Shown: one piece after another, positions 49,451-63,000 of the stretch
Layout of the letters: each line of letters begins with the position of its first letter
How positions within the stretch are numbered: the first letter of the stretch is position 1
Origin: Dromaius novaehollandiae
Lineage: Eukaryota > Chordata > Aves > Casuariiformes > Dromaiidae
Assembly: GCF_036370855.1 (NCBI RefSeq)
Contig: NC_088102.1
Location: 37,423,835 to 37,487,834 of the forward strand
Direction of reading: 5' to 3'
Length of the DNA: 64,000 nt
Translations under genes and position numbers: made by a program
Notes under the pieces: generated by a model
Database searches by the model: none
The model's input: only the letters and a program-made list of their open reading frames with translations
Told to the model about the DNA's origin: nothing

Positions 49451-52064
49451 CATAGTGGGTGGATGTTTAGTTTATAGCACTGAGGTTAAGAGTGAAAGCG
49501 TGTGACTAAGAGCAGAAAACAGAGGAGCCTTTGTATACATCAGGAGCCCTGAGGCAAAACACAGAGAAGGAGAATGCTGACACAGACTTTAATGGAGAAA
49601 GAAAAGAGTCCATTATAAATGGTACAGAGAACACAATTCATTTAAGAGAAATCAAGATCTAAAGGACTTCTATAGGGGAATATGAATATTGACATCAGTG
49701 TTACATCTGTCAGTTTGTTGTCTGACTCTCTGCATGTATTAGAGTACTACGTACCATGTCAGGTGGAAGACAACTCTCTGCAAGAAATTATCATCCACTC
49801 TTTATTAGATTCTTGCTGGAAGTAGGTGTCTTCTCATTCAAACCTTTGAACAGGAACCAGCAATATGCACAATGAAGCAATTGCATTTCTTGCATTTTAA
49901 CACCAATCTCCCAAAACACTCAGAAAATACCTTCAGGACTCTTCTTTCGCAACCCCCCTCTCTCCATAAATAGAGAAGGCTAGAGGCAGGGGGGAAAGGA
50001 ATGAGGTTGGATTATTTCTGAATTATTCAGGTATAGAAGTGCAATGAGAAAGCTGGTTGGTGGAGCTGCTTCCAAGCTTGCATATACGTCGTGGTGACTA
50101 AGAACCAGCACGCTTACTTGCACCATGAAGCAACAGTACGAGTGCTTGAAAACATTCCCCAAACTGTGTACTACAGCGGCTTCTAAACTTCAGCAGCCAG
50201 AGTCATGGAAACAGAGTGCTTTGTGCAGTAGCTTGCGCAACTGAAGAACTTTTTCATCCTCAGAGTGCTTTACTGTTTTTAACGAGACAGGCTGAGCAGT
50301 TCTTGATAAACATTTTTTCCTTGAAGCAGTAATCCTACTTAAACTTTTTACCTTGTCTCTATAGCAGACTGCTACGAAGTTACTAGCAAAATTCATGTTA
50401 TCTTAAAGTGCTAGTCATGTTATTATGCGAGGCAGGGGACACATTGTGAATGCTCCATCATGTTGCCGTGAAAGGTACCATAGCTGGAAATAAACTCAAA
50501 ATCCCATGTTAGTATGGAGAGTGCTTAGGATTTCAAGAAGAAAACTCCTTCTCTGCAGTTCTTTAAGGGATCCAGTTTCTTCAAACCAAAATAATTATAT
50601 GTATTTAATGTCTCATGTAACAGGAATGTTTCGGCTGTAGCGTTTCATCCTGATGCCTAACCCTGACAGTCTTTCCGTGCACCCTCCTGTCCATTTTCCC
50701 ACAGCTGTACAACAACAGGTTGTGGTATGTCTAAATCAGAGACCGAAGTCTAATCTTCTAGGAGATCACAGAAGAAGAAAAGCAGTCCATATATCTGTAC
50801 ACTTGCCTCTGTTTTGAACAAGGTGCAATGTTTTCTGCTGCTTTGGCACATACTTCTGGGGTAGCTGTACGAACAGTTAATTTTTAAAAGCCATTCTTTT
50901 CTTTGATACAAGAATTGCTAAAGCTTTTCAGAGTGTCAGTTTAATTAAGGGTGAGAATTTAACCACTGGAGAATCAGGAAATTCAGAGCCAGCTCTCCCA
51001 CCCATCTAAGTCAATCTCACTTCTGTCCCCTTGTATCAGTGTGTTACAACAGGCTCTTTCATGGTCTCATGATACTGGCCAGGGGACACACTTTTCAGTA
51101 GATCTAATACAATGAAAAGAAAAACTGTCTTTTTCCCCCTGTGGTCTTAGATGCACATGCGGCTTTTCATACCACACACATCATGTGTTTTTGGAATGAA
51201 AGACCCTTTTGTAACATGCACACACCAACAGAGGCAACTTAACATCGAGTAGGCTTGTTAACTCAGTTTCCTAAAGACTCCAGATGAAAATTGTACCAAC
51301 ATCACATGAGCAGTGTTCGTTGGGGGAATTTGACCAACTATATTATAAATATTTTCTGATACTCACATCTCCATTCCTGCCCTACCTGGGTAATTACCAT
51401 TACTTAATGGAGATATTTTTTTTCCTCCCCTGTACTAACACAGTAAAACCGAAGGAGAGGCCAAAAAAACATGCATCTCGCTATCACTTAGGATGGCCAA
51501 GACATCCTCAGTTTTGCACCTGAGGGAGTCATTACCACTTTACACAGCCCTTTGAGCCTTTACACAGCCACCTTTGTCCACTGCCTTTAAGTCAGAAGAC
51601 CAGCAAGAACTGTATCTTCTTGGTAAGATTACCAAACAATGACTGTCTTTATCATGAAGGCCTGAGCACTTTTCACTGTACTTGCTAGGCACAAGCTGGC
51701 ATTGCTCAAAGGTTACACTTTACAAAGTTGAAGGATGCATGGAGATAAAAATTTTCAACCTCCTGATTTGAAGCAGGAAGTTAACTGTGTAGTTTCAACT
51801 AGCAGCAGTCCTTTGCCCAAGGGTGGGAATATTTGCCTTGAAAGAGTATTTCATAACTCAAATGAATTATGCCCAAGGATAGTAGTCCAATCTGGAAGGA
51901 AACTCTTGTCTTTGTTGCAGGGCTTGGTATTAGGGTACACATACAAGGATCTACCACATATTTTCAAAGTTGAACAACCAAAGTTGTATCACTGATTTGG
52001 ATGAACTCCAGAACTGGCCAGTTGTGGCAATGCTCTCTATCCCTTAAAAAATAAAACGAAGAGC
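49451..52064. other. Non-coding DNA downstream of the putative minus-strand gene
   Basis: No exon recognised. It lies just beyond the inferred minus-strand polyadenylation site and is taken as intergenic. Confidence 0.45.
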
Positions 52065-52110
52065 ACAGACAAAGAATTTAACAATTTTATTAAAAACTGT
52101 ACCAGTTATT
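52040..52110 (-). terminator. Polyadenylation site of a minus-strand transcript
   Basis: Read on the minus strand: TGTA motifs (in TTTTTTGTATCTGTACAG, about 52175-52195), then AATAAA at 52091-52086 and an A/T stretch. After the expected cleavage point near 52066-52074 comes a T/GT-rich downstream element (TCTTTGTCTGTGCTCTTCGT). All parts of a strong vertebrate cleavage and polyadenylation site are present and correctly spaced. This supports a minus-strand gene whose last exon lies to the right. Confidence 0.5.
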
Positions 52111-52491
52111 AGAAAAAAAATCCAAGTATTAAAGTATTAAAAAGCACCAAAGAAAGAAAGCACAAAGCAAATATACTGTACAGATACAAAAAAGGAGCAC
52201 TGCCCAGTCACCATTGGTACAGGCAGGAGTCCTGGAGGCACACAACCAGGATAAACAAAATGCTACATTCTCACTGGGTCTCAGTCCATGGCAAAGAAGG
52301 ATGTGTGCACTTCAGGACTAATCCAGACAGAGATCTCGCAGGAGAGCATCGGGTTTACTTCTGCAGCAGGATGGTATATTATACTTACTGTGGGAAAAAT
52401 CTTTATTGAGGGTATGGAAAGTTCATTAAGTACACTGCAAATTCTACTTCTCCTTACCCCTTTGCTTTTCCAAATGAAGGACTCCAAAGTT

Positions 52492-52515
52492 AAAAAAAAA
52501 AAAAACAAACAAACA
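52492..52515. repeat. A14 with (CAAA)n
   Basis: Fourteen A followed by three CAAA units. Simple repeat. Confidence 0.9.
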
Positions 52516-52738
52516 AATAAAAAAACCCCAGAAAACCTATCTCACAAAAGTAGAAAAGTATCCCAGGAGGGTGAGGCAGAAAATGTGAATCCACATTTCA
52601 CAGTATTCCCATCAGTAAACTTTACCTAGAAACATGGGAAACTGTACTACATCCTTGATACCACAGAAGAGAGAAGAAAAGATGCATGATTAATTTTACT
52701 AAAGAAACAGTCTAGTTACCCAATATCCAATTTGGTGG

Positions 52739-52804
52739 CAGGATTTTCAAATGTACCCAGTGGAAACAGGCACACAAATCCCTTGGGCTCTTTTGAAAGT
52801 TCCC
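52739..52804 (+). repeat. Old sauropsid palindromic repeat
   Basis: CAGGATTTTCAAATGTACCC, then AGTGGAAACAGGCACACAAA, then TCCCTTGGGCTCTTTTGAAA. This follows the old reptile/bird repeat with GATTTTCAAAGGTGCC...TTAGGCACACAACTCCCATTGA. It lies inside the putative 3' UTR. Confidence 0.45.
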
Positions 52805-53273
52805 TACTAGAAGCTTGTGACATTTATTTAAGACAGCAACTGTGTCTTCTTTACATCACACCAGTCTCTCCCCCTTTTTGTCATCCCATTTTCCTTTCAT
52901 AAAAGTGTGATCAAAACTAGAGCTGAGGAACCTGTGACGATGCTCTCCTGGAGCTGTGTCCGCAAATCAGGGAGACTCCTTTAGATTTAAGGATAACTTT
53001 ATACATGCAACATTTTCATAATGGATTTTAAAAACAGTTTAAGAATCTACCCTTCCCACCCCTCCATTCCCCAAAGGCAGCAAAGAGTCTGAAGACAGAA
53101 CTGAAACATGGCTTTAAAAAACAGTCCACAGACATTAGGTTTCACTTCCCAGAAACCAACTTCCAGCATGGGATTCACAGGAAGAGACCCTCCTTTCTGT
53201 GGCTATGGGGGAGGGTGAGGCACATGGAAGAGAGAAGAAGGGGTGAGGGATGTCAGACTGCATTCAGTTTAAA

Positions 53274-53332
53274 AACACACCCACCCACCCACACACGTGC
53301 ACACACACACGCGCACACACGCACACACACAA
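53274..53332. repeat. (CA)n-type microsatellite with ACGC/GTGC variants
   Basis: An interrupted CA repeat that begins with CCCACCCACCC. From 53291 to 53331 it is a 41-base perfect purine-pyrimidine alternation including GTGC and GCGC steps, so it has Z-DNA potential. Confidence 0.9.
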
Positions 53333-53969
53333 TTACATTCCAGTGCATTTGATGTGTTTGGTCTTTTCTGCTTTTCCTTGTGGAGAAGAACTGAGCTGTG
53401 TACCACCTGCGTGAACACATGCAAACCAAAGAAACAGAGACCACTGAAGTCTTTAGGAACTGTAAAAGATTGTCCTATGATCTTTTATCAATTCCTTGAG
53501 GTATTTCTTCTTTCTAAAAGAATCAAAAGCAACAGGTAGGCATTTCTGAAAATGACGACCACAAATGCCAGTTTGAAAGAGACTCATTTGAACAACGTTA
53601 TTGAAAACCCTTTTTGTCAAACTATGCTAATACTCTATAGTGCTTGGTCCGTAAGCAGAGCTCCCATGAACATGAATGGGCATTCCATGGTCCCTTTATT
53701 TATAATCTCCCAGTAAATACAGCTAAGCAGACAAGGCAAGACCTCCACATTTCTGCATTCTTGCACAGCTCCTAGAATATCTGCTAAGAGCGCTCCATAT
53801 TTTTCCCTTTAAAAATACCCTCAATAGTATGCCATCCAGTACATCCCAGTCTCACCATTCCTATAGCTTCAGTGGAGACATGGATCAGGACCAGTAGAGG
53901 GAGAATGGAATTCATTTTACAGAGTTGACAGACTCACATTGCAACAATTGCCTCAAGTGATTTTCCTTA

Positions 53970-54353
<384 letters not shown>

Positions 54354-57000
54354 TCAATCCAGGCTCGAACGGACAAAGCTGACAGTCAGTAGAAAGAAAG
54401 AAGTCTTTGCAATCATCCTTCCTACATCAAAAAAGGGCTGGGCTCCTCTCCTCTATCCCCCTGTTGATACATAGCTCCAAAGCAAAGGCTGATAGGGAAG
54501 TTTCTTTCTAATAAAACTCTTAAGAGTTTAGCCAAAAAATATTTAATACCAAGCAGTTATTTAAACTTGTAAAAGACAGGCAGACTTGATACTACAGGAA
54601 AGTGGATTGCAGTGGAATATGCAAAACTCATATAAACCAATAAACTCCTGGCAACTGACATATGTGATCAGTTATGCAGGATTTCAGTGCTACCAGAGAC
54701 CTTGGGAGAAGTCTGCAGTCCCTATACAGATCCAATGGCAACCCTTTCTATGCAAATCCATTCTCTCCTCTGCCTTTGTTGTATCCTACTCATGGCAATT
54801 TGCAGCTATCCCTGGGCAGTCACTTTGTGATTACTGGCTCAGCTTTCAAGAACTGCAGGAAACAAAAGTAAAACTAACTATTCCCTACTAGCACCAGGCT
54901 TACTGGATCCAAGGATGGGCTGGGTTACAAGATACTTGACAGGGCGGGAAATTGGGAAGCGATACAGAAATGAACTGCCACTGAGAACTCTCTCTCTCAA
55001 GGAAAGAGACCTGAGGTCTGAAGCTGTTTTGGAGATCTGGGAAAGGCGAGCAAGATGCTTCAACACTGCCGGTGCCATCAGCAGCAGCTCAAGCTTTTCT
55101 TAAGAACGGCTCATTAAAAATAGGAATTTGTTTTGGGAGAAAGATCCAACTGTTCTCTCTAAATTGTAGTGAGTTTTACACCACAGAGAGGAACAGTATC
55201 CTATTCCTTCCATGAAGACAAACAAATAATGGAAAATTTGAGCATTCTCCTTCCCTTACAGGACTTAAACCATGTTCATACTTATGTCTGTGGCCACGCT
55301 GTAATAGGTACTCTGAGAGGAAGATTTCCTCAGTGCTTGCTGAAGGGGCCCTACCAGCATGGGATAGGTGACAAAAAGATGGGTGATGTGCATCTGTGTA
55401 TGTTGATAAACACGAGAAACCTTCCCACCTCTAGAGAAGACAGAAACATCTGACCAGGTGAGAAGGAAAAAACTTTACAGGCACTCACTATTTCCTCAAG
55501 TAGGCGAGACTGTATGTATGAAGCAGCTCCTTTTTCCTTAAGTGAATAACCAACCTACTCCTCAAAACTTACATGAAGTGGAATAAGACTCTTGGGTTGA
55601 CAGAGTATATTTCCTTTCTCCAAGATATGCAGATATGGAATAAAATTAAAATATATTATCAGTGGCTGTAGATCTCTGGCAACAGTAACCATCACACATA
55701 TTGCAGGAAGTCGGTCTTTGTCTAGAATTAGCTCTATGTCTCCAATGAAGTATTGTTCAGGGAGATTTTAACTTGAGACCCTGGAATGAGCAATTTTTAT
55801 AAGTTTGTTGTTCCAGTGGGAAATATGGACTGGCAAAGATGTGCCTCTCACTAAACCAAATGATTCTGGTCAGGTAGCCAACATGACTGCAGAACAATTT
55901 CAGGTATTTGTTTTTCCCTGTTGAGAAAAGTCTTGCTCTAGATAAGCTGGTAGGGTCACAACACCAGCAAGTGCCAAAAACAGACCTATCTTTCCAGCTT
56001 ACATACCTACAGAACACACCAGGCCTTATTTGCATTTGGATTTAACTGGCCTGTTTGCCAATCGAGTCAAGTGGGAGGGAAAGGGGAAAGCTCACAATGG
56101 TTTTTAAGCGTCAGATGCACTTGCTGAATCTTTCTTACTTTGCAGGGCTGTTATGATGCAGCTTTGATCTGCTGGTCTATGACTGCACCTGATGAAAGGA
56201 CCCTGCCAACGAGAAGGAAAATGCAAGCATCATGTTCCAGAGGATGCTGTGCTGGCAGACAGCATTGCTACACTGCTACCTGAGCCTCAGCAGGTCCACT
56301 CCTGCCTCATTAACAGCTTTCGTGTTAGCCAAATGTCCTCCATTTTAAGAGTCATCTTTTTAACATCCAGCTTCCAAGGGGAAACCCCACTACAATCTTT
56401 GCTTGCACTACCCCTCAGGCTTCTCCCCTCTTTAAATCCCTGTTCTCCAGTGACCAGCATTTACTCCAAGTAGACCACGCAAAGCAAGGTTTGGAAAGCC
56501 TGATCTCTGTAAACATGGGCAGAGAGTGGCTTCCTATACTGCTGCAGCAAAGTCAGGAACAGGTACCACTTGCATCCCTCTGGGTAACTCTGTAGTGCAC
56601 AGGCTTAAAGAAACAATACAAAAAAAAAATTCTTCCCTCTCCCTCTAAAAAGCCCTGCCCCCCTAAAACCTGACCCCTAAAATATAACTTGAGATTCATT
56701 TATATGAATTCTCAGTCATCCTGCACAAATGTATCACCCTAGCTCTAGCTAGAAAAATAACGTAAGAGGGGAAAAAAAGATTTTCTCACATAAACCCTCA
56801 TTATGGTGAAAGATGGTGGTTGTGAATATATGCAAATTAAAAAAAGCTTTGGGACCTGTTTCAGGGAGCTAAAGCGCATTTTGCCACAGTAAAGCAGGAT
56901 GGAAGTCAAGAGAATGGGGCTGTGAAAGAGGGAGAAAGTCCAAGTATAACTGTGTTCAGCAGATTGTTACCAGACACTACAGTGCAATGATGAGATTATA

Positions 57001-57015
57001 CAAAAAAAAAAAAAA
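57001..57015. repeat. A-run
   Basis: About fourteen A (CAAAAAAAAAAAAAAG). Simple run within the putative 3' UTR region. Confidence 0.8.
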
Positions 57016-58975
57016 AGAAAAAGAATTAATTAGAGAAGGACATGAAGAGAGGGATGGAGAAGAAAGCACATGTGCAAGTAAACTACTCTTCCCATATAGT
57101 AATGCTTATTTTTAAGAGTGGACTAAGAGCAGAAGAATTCCTCAACACCTGAAGTTGACATTTGTAACAGTACTGAACAGTAGTTCTCTGGACAGATCTT
57201 TCTTAAGCTAGTTTTATAATTTGAGATTTACAACAAGTTGCAGTGGAAATACGCAAACTCTCTGAAGAATATAAAAGATGTGTTGCTTTACTGGTAATAT
57301 TTTATCCAAGTTGTCACTGGGTTTGTCAATTAACAATATTTAAGGCTACACAGAAGTACTTCACTTGGTAGGTAATTCCTCTGTGCTGGTCTAATAGTGT
57401 CAGTCATATAAACAAACTTCTGAGCAGATAAAAACCAGGAACTCTTAGGATATCTCCCGTGAAGTAGTATTACTGCTGCTAGTCAATATATGCTTACAGC
57501 AGCCTCCAAATACCACTTTAGTAGAGTAATGGACAGACTGCTAGTACAGTGTACATGTCAAACTAGTTGCTAATTAATTTCTCTGTCAAATCCTGGAGCA
57601 AATTATCAGATGCCTGGCACCTAAGCCTTCCTCACTAACCACGTGATAGTAATAGAAAAGAAAAACAAAACAAAATAAACACCCATCATAAAACTAATAA
57701 AAACATATACATTAGCATTGTAGGAGAATGATGCTTGCGTCTTACTGCACAGTTTTCAGCTCCATGCTGGCTTACAGGCACAGCAATTGCTCAACTGGAA
57801 GCAAACATTTGCAGACACTGAATAGCCACCAGTAACGCCAAGCAGGGTTTTGAAGAATGTTCTTATAGAAACAATTTTGTCTATTTGGGGCAAGGAGAAA
57901 GAACCACCTCATGTGAGGGATCTGCAACTGGTGCTCAGTGGAAAGATTTAAAAGATCAAATTTCTTTGTGATTCTCTCTCACAAAAGATCCACGAAAATA
58001 AGCAGTAACCCATGCAGAAAACAAGCAACCTGCTGGATATAAGCTGCTTGAATATTATTGTTGCTAAAAAGAACTTTCTTCATGGAGGAATCAAGCATCT
58101 CTGCTCTGGAAGATACCCAAAGTACGTTTAGAGTCATCAATCCCAGACATCCTTTCTAACTAGCAGCCAAAATGACAAACTCCTGCACTCTATTATTGAC
58201 TAACAAACAGCAGAGGAAGCTGTTGTCTAATACCTGCCTCTCTTGCACAGAGGTTACCGGCGCGGGGAACCAGCAGCAAGCGTTACCAAACACATCCACA
58301 TTCTAACTTTCCTTCAACAGTGTTGGACAAGAGCTCCCTGCCTCATGAGGCAGCAAGCAGCAAAGAAGAGTCCATAAAAACCCCATACTTGAAGGCGAGT
58401 ATAAGAATTTCACAGAGTCCTCACATCCGGCCGGCGGTGTGTATGTCTCTCCCCCGAACCAGTGTTTGTTCAGTGCTCCCTGCAGACTAGATGTGGCCTG
58501 AAACAGGTGGGCGAAGCTCACCTCTGCCCAGTGTGGTTCCTGTTCGCCTCCACATTTAAGGCCAAGTTGTGTAGAAAGAGAAAAAGCTGCCACCACACTT
58601 GATTTCTGTTCTGCTGATGCTGTAGAGGAGAACAGTTGAAACAAAGTTATTTATATTTCTAAAATTGCAACATACCACTTCTCTTTTCCAAAAACAACTC
58701 AGTTACACTTTTCAAGAGCAGACACTTTAATCCCATCAGCATAACAAGGGGGTGCACAGAGGGATGAGGGGAGAGAGGGAAATGATAAGTTCTCCAGAAA
58801 TAATTGTAGCTCTAACATTACAAAAAGAAAAGAGCAGACCCTTTATGCATTGTGCACAAGAGGATTAAACTTTTTTTTTTTGCTTGTAGGATTTTGCAGA
58901 GTTTAGCCAAGTGCTGTTTTTAATCAGATTGGCTTCTGAGCCTTTCAAAAGCCCCAGCTGCATGAACAAACAACC

Positions 58976-59048
58976 TTTTTTTTTCCTAAAAAAAAAAGCC
59001 CCCCTTCACCCCAAAAGTAAAAAAAAAAAAAAAAGAAAAAAAAGAAAT
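58976..59048. repeat. T-, A- and C-rich low-complexity tract
   Basis: A T9 run, an A10 run, a C-rich patch (GCCCCCCTTCACCCC), then about 15 A and an AAAAAAAAGAAA end. Low complexity with no sign of a retrocopy. Confidence 0.85.
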
Positions 59049-60266
59049 ATAACTGGTGATCCATCTGTAAGTGATTTGACACCGTGAAGGTCAAAGGGTT
59101 AATCTTCAATTTAAACCACACTGCTGAGACAGCAAAAGTCTGATTTCATCTAGTACAAGAAAACACATTCGTGCACACACACACTCCCCCACCCTCCCCC
59201 CCCAACATTTTCCTTCCCAGCATCTCCAAGATAATACTGCCCTTTTTATAGCCACTTTTGACAGTAAGCCATAAATAATCAGCCTTGGAGCCCTTTCCTA
59301 CTGACTGGAGCCAATTAAACCTTAAGCAAGAACATACTTGAAAACACACAAAAAACCAAAACCAAGAGGTTATTTCAGGTCCCATTGTCAAGGAAGAAAC
59401 ATGGGAGTTGAGTTTCAGGGGGACACCAGACTATATAATGCAGCCTTTGGGCAAGGACACTGTTCCTGCTTTTGTTATATGTAATCACCTCTGCAAAAGT
59501 GGCTCCTATTATCCCCCCACCTTTCTGCACTTTAACAGCATCTCATACAAACAGGTGGGTTTCTCTTTACACTGCCCTGGCTGGGATACTATTTCACCTC
59601 AATAACCAACCCTCAATTAGAAGCCAGTCTTTGTTTTCTCATCCAGAATTCCATATTTGCTAAGCAGGACTGATCATTTCTGAAAAACAAAACAAAACAC
59701 CCCCAATTCCCTCCACCCCCTGCCAAATCCCCAGCAGACAAGGAAACAGAAGACTGGCTTCCAACAACTTTGCCTCAGTGCACAGGAGTTCATTACAGAG
59801 CACTGAAGCACGTTATATGAACAAGGTGTTTCAACTTAGATTAGCCCAACAGGGCAGAACCATATGACTGCAAGGCTTTCTTTACACAATCATAAATGAG
59901 AGAGAGTTGCAACTGTAGTTAGTATATTGGAGATAACGTCAATGGACAGCTCTCCAAAGCTTTCCCAAATATTCATTATATGATGTTCATATTTCAGCAT
60001 AAGTAGATCTGTGCCATTTGAATCAAAAGTACACACAAAACAGGGTTCAGAAAGCCTGCGTTAACTTGCCTCTTAGCAATGGTTTATTCTTCTTACTCTC
60101 AATACTTAAAAGTTGTGTTCTGGATTTAAAACACTTCACACAGATCTAACCACACATCTCAACATCACTGAGCATAACCCACCGACAGGAACTCTAGAGC
60201 CTTATATCTTTTATTTCAGAATATCCAGTCCCTGGGTTCAGTCTGCACTGATTGTCCATACATAAC

Positions 60267-60353
60267 TAGGTTTATATATACACACATATACATGTATGCA
60301 TGCATATAAATACATATGTATACATACATACAAATATATACACACACACATAC
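60267..60353. repeat. (TA/CA/TG) mixed microsatellite
   Basis: TATATATACACACATATACA, then GTATGCATGCATATAAATAC, then many TACA units and ACACACACAC. An AT-rich alternating repeat able to form cruciforms. Confidence 0.88.
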
Positions 60354-61357
60354 AGAGCATTACTAGGTTTGTAAGTTAAAGCAATCATTTTTAACTATTC
60401 TGTAGGGCTGGGTTACAAAAACCTAAGTTGGTCTCAAAAAGCAAGATTTTTTTGTTTTTCTATTCACCTCAACTTAACCAGACTTGTCCTTCTTTGTCAA
60501 ACTCCAGAGATTTTTCTCACCCTCCTCCTCAGAGCCACACATTTCCAAACCTGCTTGAACATGCGTGTGCAACCACAGTGGCCCAATGACATCTAGGTAC
60601 CATGTTTTTATCAAGATATTACAGCTCAAGCTGAATGCACTTTAAATAGAGACTTTCGGGGTAGCACGTGAGTACAATACCTTCTTCTAGGCAGTTTCCA
60701 CAAATAGCAAACTATGCTAGGAGAGCACAGTGGATGCACACTGCAGATGTTGCTTTCACAGATTATTTCCTTCCATCGACAACCCAAATGGTAACTAAGT
60801 CTCTTAAAGGGAATTAGTATGCAAGTGTAAAAGGAAATGTAAAAGGGTGTTTCAAAATTTTCATCTAAAAGGTAAAATTTAAATATATTACAACTTAACT
60901 GGTGGCCCCTCTTCAACAGAAGTTCTCATGAATTTTACAAAAAGTGTTCATCTAGGGGCAGACAAGAGAAGATGTGCTAGTCTGACTCATGACAAAAGGA
61001 CAAATATGTATATCAAAAAATTCCTGCACTAATATTCCACTTCATGTAGGAGGGCTGCTTTGAGCTTCTCACACACCACAACAGATTTCTAAATGTTAAT
61101 CTCTGTCCTTCCCTCTCCTCAAGTTTTCAAGGTCAACTTATAAGTAAAGGATTACACATGCTTTGCTGTGATAGGTAAAGGAAGTCATGTTGAGAGAAAA
61201 AGGCGGTAGAGCTCCTCCTCCTCCTGTGATTTGGGGGAAGAAGTTGTTCTTGGTTTTGTTTTTGTTTTGTAAATAAGAGATTTAGGTATCTTCTTTTGGA
61301 AGAGTCACAGACCTACAAAAGAACCAGTGGGATGCAGTATCACAAGTACTGAGAAAA

Positions 61358-61406
61358 CAAACTCTAAAGATTTTTTTTTTTTAGTTCAAACTCTATTGTG
61401 TTTATT
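61358..61406 (-). other. T12 run between 9-bp direct repeats, beside a reverse AATAAA
   Basis: CAAACTCTA occurs at 61358-61366 and again at 61387-61395, flanking AAGA + T12 + AGTT. On the minus strand AATAAA (61406-61401) is followed by about 18 bases and then A12. This looks either like an alternative polyadenylation signal followed by a genomic A-run, or like a tiny tail-only retro-insertion with target duplication. Confidence 0.4.
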
Positions 61407-62246
61407 TCACTACCTATTTAAGCCACTTTTTTGGTGTAACATTATTTTGCTTCTCCAGTTAAAAATGTTTCCCACTATTTAGCTGAGACAGTGAGATTTC
61501 TGTGCAAGGAAAAGCAGAATAGGAATTATTTCATCCTAGTTTCCCATTGCTTATAAAAAGCATAAAGAGGATCTCGAATGACAATATAAAGGACATGGAT
61601 ATCATTAATTCTGTTTTCAAAAAATGGCAGCACAAGGCAGGTAAATGGTAGCCTACAGGTAACTAGCAGGCCAAGGGCAGATTTCCAGGTTTTATTCCTA
61701 GACCATACGGCTTCTATTTTCCTTGGTCCATATTCAGCCAGCATTTCCTTCCTCTGACTGTAGTTCCACAAACACTCACTGGCTTGCACACTGAAGAGCC
61801 CATTCTCACTGTCTTCTCCTTACCCTAGTTTTGGAAAGCGAACTAGAGCAAGAAAATGGTCCAAGCCAGAACTAATACGGCAAAAACATTATCTTTACCA
61901 TTGATCAGGTCATCCTGTAGTCAAACTGATGCTTGTGCCAGCACAACAGAAAGGCAATCTGCAAACAAGTGCAAGCAGGGACTGTTTCCTTCAATGGGAA
62001 GCCTAGCTAGCAGGGTTTACAGAATTATGGCTTCACTCCTGGCTGATTTGCTTTCTGTGGCACTAACTCAGTGTGGGACAAGAGCCACAGAATGGAAACG
62101 GCAGATATTCTTTGCAATAGAGATAGAGAAAACAATTTACAGAAAGAACTGTCCAAGCCTAAACCAGTCCTTTTTGCAAGTTTCAGTAGCTTTTCCCTAG
62201 ATATGCCTCTGCTAAGACCAAAATACTCAAATATCTCAGGTTGAGG

Positions 62247-62275
62247 TTTTTTTTGGTTTTTTTTTTTTTTTTTTT
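62247..62275. repeat. T8-GG-T19 run
   Basis: Eight T, two G, nineteen T. Simple repeat of uncertain exact length. Confidence 0.9.
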
Positions 62276-63000
62276 GGTATAATTCAGCTGCCAGGAAGTA
62301 TGGAAAACCCAGGAGAATGACTCCATGAATTCTGCATCTGATTTTTCAGATGTGATGAGTTCCAAGTCAATTCTTGCAGAGTTCAATCACTCAACCAGCA
62401 TGATATTGTGGCACAGGTTTATATTTTTCCTAAGCTTCACTTGCCTAGCTTCACCCTCACCAAAACGATTAAATCCTCAGACTCACTGTAGCAGAAAAGT
62501 GTCAGGGATGAACATTTTGCTACCTCCCTGAGATAGCAACACAGTGAGTATTTTGAACCTCCTTTTCCAAGAAGGAAAGAAGCCTCTTTGGCCCTCTACC
62601 CTAACTTGACTAAAGCAGACTGGAATTGTGAATACAGTAAGTCAACACAAAGCTGGAAACACATAAAACCATTTCCTATTGCAGCTGCTGCTTTTTAAAG
62701 GGGATATCCTTACGAGACTGTCTGTCCAAGATGCTAGGATGAATGCTTCAGTGAGTCACAAGAAAGGCCATTTTACAGGAAGAGTGTCCTATGCAACAAC
62801 AGTACATGAACAAAGCCTATTCCATGAACTGTACTGTTGAAAGCCAGAACACTGGTAAATGAATGCATAAGAAAATAGCAAGAACCCTGCTGGAAGCAAC
62901 CGGAGGAGGCACAAAGCTGACCTGAAGTTTATTCCCTCTCAGTAATTAACATTCCCAATAAATGTTTCATATCGTAAGCATACAGATACCTATCTGTCAC

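Noticed and set aside
52281-52508. Minus-strand frame ending HTSFFAMD just after a TTTTTCCCACAG acceptor-like site, a possible terminal coding exon
   Set aside because: No protein family is recognised, the frame is short, and the surrounding sequence has 3' UTR character. A tblastn search would settle it.
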